Below, in pieces: positions 1 to 6,681 of a stretch of DNA of 64,000 nt; within the stretch, counting starts at the first letter, position 1; the number at the start of each line of letters is the position of its first letter. The translations under genes and the position numbers were made by a program. The stretch comes from CAVTRI01 sp963737075 (GTDB lineage Bacteria > Actinomycetota > Acidimicrobiia > Acidimicrobiales > Palsa-688), in NCBI GenBank assembly GCA_963737075.1, contig CAVTRI010000002.1, forward strand, positions 1,426,001 through 1,490,000, read 5' to 3'. The notes under the pieces are model-generated. The model saw only the letters and a program-made list of their open reading frames with translations, searched no databases and was not told where the DNA came from.

Positions 1-2
1 CC

Positions 3-1094
3 GCCACCGCAGCCGTCGAGTTTCCCGGCGACCCGCCCTGGCTGCTCCTTGTCGGTGGGTCGGGGGCGGCCAAGACCGAGACGCTCAACCCGCTGAGTGG
101 GGCGGGCGCGGTGGTCGTCTCGACCATCACCGGCGAGGCCGCTCTGCTGTCAGGCACCCCGAAGAAGGAGCGGGCAGCCGACGCCAACGGCGGTCTGCTG
201 CGGAAGGTCGGCCCGTCCGGGTTGCTGGCCATCAAAGACGTGACATCGATCCTGTCGATGAACCGTGACACCCGCAGCCAGGTGCTCGCCGCGCTCCGCG
301 AGATTTACGACGGCCACTGGAACTGTGATGTCGGCAGCGAAGGCGGCCGGCGTCTGGAGTGGAAAGGCCGGCTGGTCATCGTCGGGGCGGTCACCACCGC
401 CTGGGATCAGGCTCACGCGGTGATCACGTCGATGGGCGACCGGTTCGTGCTCATCCGGGTCGACTCGAGCGAGAACCGCCGGGAGGCCGGACTCCAGGCT
501 CTGCGAAACGTGGACCGCGAGCCGGAGATACGCGCCGAGCTCGCCGATCATGTCGGCCGGCTCATCAAGGCCGGCGTCGGCCGGGCCGACGACCTCTTAG
601 AGACCGAGATGCTCGCCGTGCTCGACCGGGCAGATCTGGTCACCCGGGCTCGCACCGGGGTCGAGCGCGACTACGCCGGGAACGTCATCTGCGCGCACGC
701 CCCGGAGATGCCCACCCGTTTCGCCAAGCAGCTCGCCCAGCTCATGCGCGGCGGGCTTGCGATCAGCATGAACCCGGCGGACGCGTTCGAGATGACGTTG
801 CGCTGCGCGGCCGACAGTGTCCCGCCGCTTCGCCTCGCGATCCTCGGCGATGTCGCCGCCCATCCCCTGAGTGCCACCTCGGCGGTCGGCCAGCGCTTGC
901 AGCTGCCCCGGCGCACCGTCGACCGGGTGCTGCAGGAGCTTCACCTTCTCGGATTGCTGCGAATCGATGAGCTGCCGCGCGGTGACTCGGTGCGCTGGCT
1001 TTACAGCCTCGACGGGTCAGTCGACCGCGAAGTGCTCCGCTCGCTCACCGAAGTGCGCAGAAATGTCAGTACCGCTAAGGAGGAGGGCGGATGA
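3..1094 (+). CDS. P-loop ATPase of phage/plasmid type (5' end outside window)
   Basis: The frame is open to the left edge, so the N-terminus is missing. The visible part starts near a Walker A loop (GGSGAAKT, codons 54-77) and continues through an ATPase-like core that includes LLAIKDV and RLVIVGAVTT. The C-terminal third has a winged-helix-like stretch (SAVGQRLQLPRRTVDRVLQEL). This layout suits a replication or helicase-type ATPase of an actinobacterial prophage or integrative element; that role is inference. It overlaps the next gene by 4 bp (ATGA), so the two are probably co-translated. A GTG at 111 could be an internal start but would lose the P-loop. I do not recognise a named family. 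Confidence 0.65.
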   Translation, partial: ATAAVEFPGDPPWLLLVGGSGAAKTETLNPLSGAGAVVVSTITGEAALLSGTPKKERAADANGGLLRKVGPSGLLAIKDVTSILSMNRDTRSQVLAALREIYDGHWNCDVGSEGGRRLEWKGRLVIVGAVTTAWDQAHAVITSMGDRFVLIRVDSSENRREAGLQALRNVDREPEIRAELADHVGRLIKAGVGRADDLLETEMLAVLDRADLVTRARTGVERDYAGNVICAHAPEMPTRFAKQLAQLMRGGLAISMNPADAFEMTLRCAADSVPPLRLAILGDVAAHPLSATSAVGQRLQLPRRTVDRVLQELHLLGLLRIDELPRGDSVRWLYSLDGSVDREVLRSLTEVRRNVSTAKEEGG

Positions 1095-1884
1095 GAGTCC
1101 GTTGGACGCCCATCATTGAGGAGGCCGCCGGTATCGTCCACGGCTACGCCAGCGCCGTCACGCTCCGCCAACTCTTCTACCGGCTGATCGCCAGAGGCCT
1201 GATCCCCAATCTCCGGAGCTACTACAGCCGGCTCTCGGAGCACACCGCCGAGGCCCGACGTGACGGCTGGTTTCCTGACCTGCTCGACCAGGGGCGATCA
1301 ATCCTTGAGCCCGTCACCTTCACCGGACCCGACGAGGCCCGCGTCTTCTTGCGGGACATGTACCGAATCGATCGGACCGCGGGCCAGGACTACCAGATCT
1401 GGCTGGCCGGCGAGAAGCGCACGCTGACCGAACAGCTCAGCGAGTGGTTCGGCGACACCGGGGTCCCGATCATCGTGCTGTCCGGCTACTCATCGCAGAC
1501 CTTCGTCGATCAAGTCCATCGTCGTGTCGACCACGACGGCCGTCCCGCCGTCCTCATCTATGCCGGAGACTTGGACGCCAGCGGTATCGACATCGACCGG
1601 GACTGGGCGGCTCGCACCGGACATTGCTGGAAGCACATCGAACGGATCGCCGTCAACGTCGAGCAGATCGCGTGGCATGGCCTCGTGGAACAGCGGGCAA
1701 GCCCGATGACCCACGTGCGGCAGCGTTCGTTGCCCGCTACGGCCGGCTGTTCCAGGTAGAGGTCGAGGCGCTCGACCCGAATGCACTTCGGGACATGTAC
1801 CGGGATGCCTTCGAGCAGTGGTGGAACCCGGAGGCCTTCCAGGCTGCTCTCCACCGGGAGGAAGTGGACCGTCAGCACCTGTGA
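1091..1884 (+). pseudogene. Topo VI-A/Toprim-like protein, frameshifted
   Basis: The first 590 nt encode a protein starting MRVRWTPIIEE with a helical segment (TLRQLFYRLIARGLIPN) like the N-terminal domain of topoisomerase VI A/Spo11-type proteins, then a Toprim-like core (YAGDLDASGIDID). In this frame the protein dies after GLVEQ at about 1690. The expected C-terminus (DDPRAAAFVARYGRLFQVEVEAL to a stop at 1884) lies in the -1 frame. One missing base near 1681-1684 restores a continuous protein of about 264 residues. The start overlaps the upstream ATPase (ATGA). It may bind or nick DNA for the element; function is inferred from fold only. The frameshift may be decay or a sequencing indel. 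Confidence 0.6.
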
Positions 1885-1972
1885 ACTGCGAGGGGGACCT
1901 GCGAGGCAATGAATCGTGAGCAGAACAGGCTGATCGTTGACTGGCAGGGCGGCGGGGGCGCAGGGTGGGCCT

Positions 1973-2431
1973 ATGACGATGACCCGCACCGAGCTGCTCA
2001 CCGCAAGGGGCTACGACCCGGAGGTGATCGCCGGTAACGGCCACCGGACGGCCGTCTCGGGACCGCCAGCAGGCCCGAGCGAGGCCGGGCCGGACCATCC
2101 GGCCGGCACGGGCTCCGTGCCCGCCAGCGGGGCGCTGAGAGCCTGCGCCCACTGCGGCGAGCCGCTGGCTCCCGGCCAGAAGCGGTACTGCTCCAAGGGC
2201 TGTGCCGCGTATGGCGGCGGAGCGGCCACCCGAGCCAAGGTCGCCCGGGCGTCGGAGCTCGAGATGCCAGGTATCGAAATCCGTAACATTGTTACGGATT
2301 TGCCGGGAGGGCCGGAGTCGTCGGGACCTCCCGCCGCCGGGATCGCCGAGCTGCTCGCACTCATGGACCAGCTGCCGGCCGAGGTGGAGGGCGTGGAGCT
2401 GGTCAACGGCTGGCGCCTGGTCCGCCGATGA
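1973..2431 (+). CDS. Small zinc-ribbon protein of the integrated element
   Basis: About 152 residues from ATG 1973 (MTMTRTELL), preceded by a purine-rich G run; an upstream GTG-type start at 1937 is possible but less likely. A CxxC...CxxxC cluster (CAHCGEPLAPGQKRYCSKGC) near residues 58-77 looks like a zinc ribbon. The rest is low-complexity Gly/Pro/Ala and a C-terminal helix. It sits between the Toprim-like gene and a coupled small gene, in the same direction, so it is probably part of one element operon. The family is unknown; a DNA-binding or accessory role is a guess from the zinc ribbon. Confidence 0.55.
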   Translation: MTMTRTELLTARGYDPEVIAGNGHRTAVSGPPAGPSEAGPDHPAGTGSVPASGALRACAHCGEPLAPGQKRYCSKGCAAYGGGAATRAKVARASELEMPGIEIRNIVTDLPGGPESSGPPAAGIAELLALMDQLPAEVEGVELVNGWRLVRR

Positions 2432-2655
2432 CGGACCGAGCGCCCCTGGTCTACCGCTTCCACCCGGGCTGGCTCCGGGCCCGAGGCTGGATCCAGGTGT
2501 TCCGGTAGGCGGCCGGCGACAGCGCCGGCTGGTGGGTCCATCCCGACTGGCCATACCACGCCACACTGGCGGAAGCCGTCGCTGTCCAGCGTCACAGTGA
2601 CCGCCGGCGACCAGTGCTCATCGATGCTCGACGGGGGGTCATCATCCTGCAATGA
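2428..2655 (+). pseudogene. Small coupled gene interrupted by an in-frame amber codon
   Basis: ATG 2428 overlaps the stop of the upstream gene (ATGA), and TGA 2653-2655 overlaps the ATG of the downstream gene, so the 75-codon frame is coupled on both sides. It reads MTDRAPLVYRFHPGWLRARG, then TAG at 2506-2508, then an aromatic-rich stretch (SAGWWVHPDWPYH) that continues to 2655. A CAG to TAG change would explain the break. The coupling on both sides is the evidence that this is one real gene. Product unknown. Confidence 0.45.
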
Positions 2656-3152
2656 GTCAGCAGGGACGTGAGCGATTGCGCCGGGCCATGACTGAGGCCG
2701 GGCTCATCGAGGGGCGCACCGACGAACCCGCGGAGACGGTCGCCTCCGCCCGCCCGGCCGCAGAGCTGGCCCCCGACCCCCGGGCCGACAACGAACGTTG
2801 CGCCATCTGCATCGGCCCCCTGCACCCTCGGCGCAAGACCAGGGTGGCCGAGGGCCAGTGGGCGCACCGCATCTGCGCCACCCTGCCCCAAGAGGGGGAA
2901 TGGGTCATCCCGCATTGGCTGGCCACACCGATCGAGGTCCGACGCCGGCGGATCATCATGCACTACGGCGTCGACCCGTTCGCCTGCACGCAGATGGCGA
3001 CCGAGGTCGAGTGGCTCACGATGCCGACCGACGTCGACGGCCTGCCGATACGGATGGACGTCGAGCGCACAAGGGGCCGCGTGCTCACCGTCGGCGTCCC
3101 CAACTGCTACTGGCGTTGGGCCAGGGAACGGGGCGACCGCCCCCTGCGGTAG
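2652..3152 (+). CDS. Hypothetical protein with Cys/His cluster, capsid-adjacent
   Basis: 166 residues. The N-terminal 50 residues are Ala/Pro-rich; a zinc-like cluster follows (CAIC at about 50-53, then H and C in WAHRIC). The C-terminal half is ordered-looking (ATEVEWLTMPTDVDGLPIRMDVER). It starts in an ATGA overlap with the preceding small gene and is followed about 100 bp later by the capsid gene, so it belongs to the phage-like operon. I do not recognise the family. Confidence 0.6.
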   Translation: MSQQGRERLRRAMTEAGLIEGRTDEPAETVASARPAAELAPDPRADNERCAICIGPLHPRRKTRVAEGQWAHRICATLPQEGEWVIPHWLATPIEVRRRRIIMHYGVDPFACTQMATEVEWLTMPTDVDGLPIRMDVERTRGRVLTVGVPNCYWRWARERGDRPLR

Positions 3153-3163
3153 CGTTCGCGACA

Positions 3164-3216
3164 GCAGGACGGCCCCCCGGGGCGGCACACGGCAGGACGG
3201 CCCCAAGGGGCGGCAC
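3164..3216 (+). repeat. Two 25-bp direct repeats with palindromic cores upstream of capsid gene
   Basis: Copy 1 is at 3164-3188 and copy 2 at 3192-3216, differing only at two central bases (CC versus AA). Each contains a small inverted repeat (GCCCC/GGGGC) and both lie between the Cys/His protein and the capsid gene. They may be RNA hairpins acting as a terminator or attenuator, or protein-binding sites; nothing in the sequence decides between these. Confidence 0.55.
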
Positions 3217-3250
3217 TTCACAGCGGCTACCGCCCATCTGGAGGCCACCA

Positions 3251-4147
3251 ATGTCCGACGTCCCGCCTTCCCTGCCCGCTCCGCCAGCCGGCCACACGCG
3301 CGACTTCGGCGGCTTCCTGGTCCCGCCTGCGGTCCAGGGCAGGGTCATCAACCTGCTCATCGATGAGGCTCCATTCGCCGCTTCGTTGACCCGCCTGCCG
3401 ACCAGCAGCAACACAGTCGTCTTCCCGATGGCCAGCCCGGAGGGGGCAGGCTGGATCGGCGAACTGGACCGAATCCCGCTGATGTCATTGAACGACCAGG
3501 CGGTGACGGTGGCGGTGGCCAAGCTGGCCGGGCTGCTCGACCTGAGCAACGAGATGATCTCCGACTCCTCTCTGAACGTCACCTCGACATTCACCGGCCT
3601 GCTAAGAGACAGCCTTTCGCCTCAATTGGACTCCGGCTTGTTGTACGGCTCGGGACCGCCGGAGCCAGCCGGAGTGGTGGCGGCCGCCCCGCCGGTCGTC
3701 GCCAGTGACTTGCTGTCCGCCACGGCGACCGCGGTCGGCGAAATCTCCGATGCCGGAGGGACGCCCGACACCATCGCCGCCACCGGATCGGTGTTCTCGG
3801 CCGAGATGGTGAGAACAGCCACCGATGGCCACTTGATGTACGCCAGCGGGTTCGAGCAGACCGTGGGCCTCCGCGGAGTCGCCGTTCCCAGCCTGGGCCG
3901 CGATGTCCTGATCTTCGACTCCCGCCGGTTGTTTCTGATCCTCAACGGCGCCCTGTCGTCGGTCGAGCTCAGCGGCGACTTCCGCTTCGACTTCGATGCG
4001 ACAACCATGCGGGTGCGGAGCCGGGTGGCCGTGGCCGCCCCCGCGCCGCTGAAGAGCCTCCGCCGTTGGCAGGTTCCCGGCGGTGGAGAAGACACAGAGG
4101 CCCAGAGGACCAGGGCGACGACCGGAGGCCAGACCACGAGGAAGTGA
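3251..4147 (+). CDS. HK97-fold phage major capsid protein
   Basis: 298 residues from ATG 3251 with a good ribosome site (GGAGG 7-12 nt upstream). The order of motifs matches HK97-type capsids: N-terminal segment, RLPTSSNTVVFPMA, AGWIGELDRIPLM, KLAGLLDLSNEMISDSS, and a C-terminal beta-rich part ending FDFDATTMRVRSRVAV. It would assemble a protein shell. It lacks the long N-terminal delta/scaffold region often seen in phages. No portal, terminase, protease or tail gene is visible nearby, so this may be a satellite, a phage remnant or a shell for another use. The C-terminal 30 residues are polar and look disordered. Confidence 0.8.
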   Translation: MSDVPPSLPAPPAGHTRDFGGFLVPPAVQGRVINLLIDEAPFAASLTRLPTSSNTVVFPMASPEGAGWIGELDRIPLMSLNDQAVTVAVAKLAGLLDLSNEMISDSSLNVTSTFTGLLRDSLSPQLDSGLLYGSGPPEPAGVVAAAPPVVASDLLSATATAVGEISDAGGTPDTIAATGSVFSAEMVRTATDGHLMYASGFEQTVGLRGVAVPSLGRDVLIFDSRRLFLILNGALSSVELSGDFRFDFDATTMRVRSRVAVAAPAPLKSLRRWQVPGGGEDTEAQRTRATTGGQTTRK

Positions 4148-4274
4148 GGGAGGTCCGAGGTGGGGTGGGGGGACCCCCTGTCGGCCACCGGTCCCCGGAC
4201 GGCTGGTGCCGGCCGGCCTCCCCGATGCCAGGTTGTTGCCTTTTCGGTGTGACGAAACGGCCAGACTCGGGGGC

Positions 4275-4454
4275 GTGACTTGCGAGCGTTGCGGCCGGCC
4301 GTTCCCGCCACGGGCGCGCACTGGACGCCGGCGCCGGTGGTGCTCCCCGGCGTGCCGCACCGCCGCCCACCGAGCCCGACACCGGCCGGCGCTCATGAGC
4401 GACGACCAGCTGCTGGCCGAGCTGGCACTGCTGGCGAGCCCTGAGCCTCCCTGA
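4275..4454 (+). CDS. Short Cys4 zinc-finger-like protein
   Basis: 59 residues from GTG 4275, preceded by a G-rich site. It has CERC...CSPAC spacing like a treble-clef zinc finger, a very Arg-rich linker, and an acidic/Leu C-terminus (MSDDQLLAELALL). It follows the capsid gene by about 130 bp. The high Arg content and zinc knuckle suggest nucleic-acid binding. Family not recognised; short length lowers confidence. Confidence 0.45.
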   Translation: MTCERCGRPFPPRARTGRRRRWCSPACRTAAHRARHRPALMSDDQLLAELALLASPEPP

Positions 4455-4695
4455 GTCCACAAGGCCACGGTGAGCCGGGACCTGTCACCTGTTCGATCGC
4501 GAACACCTGATGATTTCCCCGTCTCGATCACTGGTCGGGACGGCAGAAGCGCCCGGCATCGCGGGCCAACTCCACCGCCCGCAAGAAGGAGAGATCGCCG
4601 CCCGCAAGGCGGGGGCAAGGGTTACCTGGGGCGCGCCCATCCCTGCTTGCTACTTACGTTGTTAGTAGCACGGTGTTGGCCTGGGGCCCAGGGGT
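4455..4695. repeat. Non-coding junction with two palindromes
   Basis: No convincing gene. It contains a perfect 7-bp inverted repeat with a 9-nt centre (TGCTACT at 4648-4654 and AGTAGCA at 4664-4670) and a 6-1-6 palindrome (CCTGGG-G-CCCAGG, 4680-4692). These lie exactly where the phage-like genes end and a truncated DUF222 gene begins, so one may be a recombination site or a terminator. Confidence 0.35.
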
Positions 4696-5046
4696 TTAAC
4701 GGACACCCGCCTGGGACACCGACAGCTGCCCGGCCAGCAGGGCCGCTTTCGTGTCGGGACAGCTCTCCAGCCCGTCGGCGGTCTGCAACGCGTGCCGGGC
4801 CTGGCCCACCGTCGTCCCGCTGTGACGGGCCACCCACCCCGCCCCGTCATGACAGCCCCGCTCGTGGTGGGCGCCGCAGTCGACGGCCCGGGCGGCCGCC
4901 AACAGCCGCCCCGTCGCACACGACTTCTCGGTGGCCGCCAACTCCTCCGCCAGTCGAGCGCAATCCGAGCCCGACAGCAAACCCGGATCGAAGCCGGCCA
5001 GCGCCTCCCGCAACCCCGCCGCCCACACCAGCACCGAAACCGACAC
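4696..5046 (-). pseudogene. DUF222 (13E12-type) protein, N-terminal fragment
   Basis: The fragment starts at GTG 5046 with a strong Shine-Dalgarno (GGAGGAGG). It reads LREALAGFDPGLLSG, RLAEELAATEKSCATGRLLAA, then the GWVARHSGTTVGQARHAL and LLAGQLSVSQAG segments typical of the DUF222 N-terminal domain of actinobacterial 13E12/HNH proteins. It stops at 116 residues, where family members usually run to about 400 and end in an HNH domain. The break coincides with the boundary of the phage-like element, so loss by recombination or insertion is likely. Confidence 0.65.
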
Positions 5047-5173
5047 CGCACCTCCTCCACAACCATCGCTTCCAATGTGAGGAGGTCGTCAGCCCGGCCA
5101 CGAGGCGTCACTCACCACTATACCGAACACTCGTTCCCCACGGCAAGAATTTTCAGGAAATCCGCACTACCGG

Positions 5174-5340
5174 TCAGGGAAGGAGGAGTTCGATGGCGGC
5201 GTCGAGCCGGTCGTGCATGTCGCCCGCGCTTATCCTGCCGAGCGACCACTCGCGGAGGGCGATGCTGAACACGGAGTTCACCACCCGGAGGATTGCGAGA
5301 GCCCGGGCGGGGTGGATGTCAGCGAGAGATTCAGACTCTA
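5174..5340 (-). pseudogene. Possible TetR-family C-terminal remnant
   Basis: The reverse strand encodes DIHPARALAILRVVNSVFSIA...RLDAAIELLLP and a stop at 5174. This looks like the last helices of a TetR-type ligand domain. No HTH is present upstream; the frame instead runs into the start of the amidohydrolase gene on the other strand. It is most likely a leftover of a regulator that once faced the amidohydrolase gene. Similarity is weak. Confidence 0.3.
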
Positions 5341-5378
5341 ATATCGCGGGGCCGGTACCGAGGGAGGACGTGGTGCAC

Positions 5379-6572
5379 ATGCCTGACGTCGACTTTCGTC
5401 TCTTCGACTGCGACAACCATTACTACGAAGCGCAGGACGCGTTCACCCGCCACGTCGAGCCGCAGTTCAAGAAGCGGACGATGCAGTGGGCGGAGATAGA
5501 TGGGCGTTGGCGGCTCTTGGTGGGCGGCAAGATCAACCGGTTCATCCCAAACCCAACGTGGGATCCGATCTCCAAGCCGGGCGCCCTCGACGAGTATTTC
5601 CGGGGTCGCAACCCCAAGGGCGCCGATACCGCAGAGCTGTTCGGCGACCTCGACCGCTTGGCAGACCATCCGGAGTACCAGAACCGCGACGCTCGCCTGG
5701 CGCTGATGGACAAGCAGGGCATAGAGGGCGCCATCTTCTTGCCCACCCTTGGCGTCGGCATGGAGCAGGCGCTGATCCACGATCCGCCCGCCGCCGGCGC
5801 CGCCTTCCGGGCGTTCAACCGATGGATGGACGATGACTGGGGCTTCGCGTACAAGGAGCGCGTGTTCGCCGCTCCGTACATGACGCTGGTCGATCCCACC
5901 GCGGCTGTCGCCGAGCTGCAGTGGGCCCTGGATCACGACGCCCGGTTCGTCGTGATGGTGGGCGGCCCCATCGTGGTGCACGGTCAGGGTCATTCGCCGG
6001 CGGACCCGGTCTATGACGGGTTCTGGTCGCTGGCCAACGACTCGGGCGTGACCGTCTGCTACCACGGTGGTGACAGCGCCTACTCCCAGTACCTGGCCCA
6101 TTGGGGCGAAAACGCCGAGATGGAAGCCTTCCGGCAGAATCCGTTCCGGTCGCTCGCATCGTCGAACGCCATCCAGGACACCATCGCCAACCTCCTGGCC
6201 CATCGACTCTTTCAACGGTTCCCGAACCTGCGGATTGCATCCATCGAGACCGGGTCGGAATGGGTGTTTCACCTCTTCGAGAAGCTCACGAAGTCCTTCG
6301 GCCAGACGCCCCATGCGTACCCCGAGGATCCCAGAGAGACGTTCAAGCGCCACGTGTGGGTCTCGCCGTTCTACGAGGACCAGCTGGGCGAGCTGCGCGA
6401 GCTGCTCGGAGCCGGACACATCTTGATGGGCTCCGACTTCCCGCACGCCGAGGGGCTCGCGGAGCCGGCGAGCTACATCAAGGACCTGCGCAACTTCAAC
6501 TATCCCGACGAGGACTGTCGCCAGGTCATGCGGGACAACGGGCTGTTCCTCTCCCGACGTCGTCCCGCCTAG
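5379..6572 (+). CDS. Amidohydrolase-2 family metal-dependent hydrolase/decarboxylase
   Basis: 397 residues from ATG 5379 (MPDVDFRLFDCDNHYYE); GTG 5373 is an alternative, with GGGAGG at 5362-5367. It carries family landmarks: an N-terminal metal-binding DxDxH, VCYHGGD, a glutamate in IASIETGSEWVFHLF and the late Asp in ILMGSDFPHAEG. Such TIM-barrel enzymes hydrolyse or decarboxylate aromatic and related acids. The neighbouring CoA transferase suggests a role in degrading an acid substrate. The stop codon TAG lies in the outer arm of the inverted-repeat element at 6568-6680, so the native C-terminus may have been altered by that insertion. A homologue is at 26168-27271. Confidence 0.85.
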   Translation: MPDVDFRLFDCDNHYYEAQDAFTRHVEPQFKKRTMQWAEIDGRWRLLVGGKINRFIPNPTWDPISKPGALDEYFRGRNPKGADTAELFGDLDRLADHPEYQNRDARLALMDKQGIEGAIFLPTLGVGMEQALIHDPPAAGAAFRAFNRWMDDDWGFAYKERVFAAPYMTLVDPTAAVAELQWALDHDARFVVMVGGPIVVHGQGHSPADPVYDGFWSLANDSGVTVCYHGGDSAYSQYLAHWGENAEMEAFRQNPFRSLASSNAIQDTIANLLAHRLFQRFPNLRIASIETGSEWVFHLFEKLTKSFGQTPHAYPEDPRETFKRHVWVSPFYEDQLGELRELLGAGHILMGSDFPHAEGLAEPASYIKDLRNFNYPDEDCRQVMRDNGLFLSRRRPA

Positions 6573-6680
6573 TGCCCCCTCCGGAAAGGTTGGCCTGCTT
6601 GTCGCTTCGTAGTTTCACCTTTCAGCGTTGCCTCTTTGAATACCGACAAGCAGGCCAACCTTTTCTGCTTGGGCACTAGG
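6568..6680. mobile_element. 113-bp MITE-like perfect-ended inverted-repeat element
   Basis: The outer arms (CCTAGTGCCC at 6568-6577 and its complement at 6671-6680) are perfect over 10 bp. After symmetrical 7-nt unpaired segments, the inner arms (6585-6604 and 6644-6663) are perfect over 20 bp around a 39-nt centre. Both edges carry CTAG, which could be a 4-bp target duplication. No gene is inside. The design suits a miniature inverted-repeat element; a very large hairpin terminator is the alternative. It supplies the amidohydrolase stop codon and sits next to the start of the CoA transferase. Confidence 0.6.
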
Positions 6681-6681
6681 A

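Noticed and set aside
150..551. Long reverse-strand frame opposite the P-loop ATPase
   Set aside because: It is a high-GC shadow with no motif, start context or family signal.
4662..5111. 149-residue frame on the reverse strand
   Set aside because: Trp/Arg-rich shadow of the DUF222 fragment; the true frame is 4696-5046.
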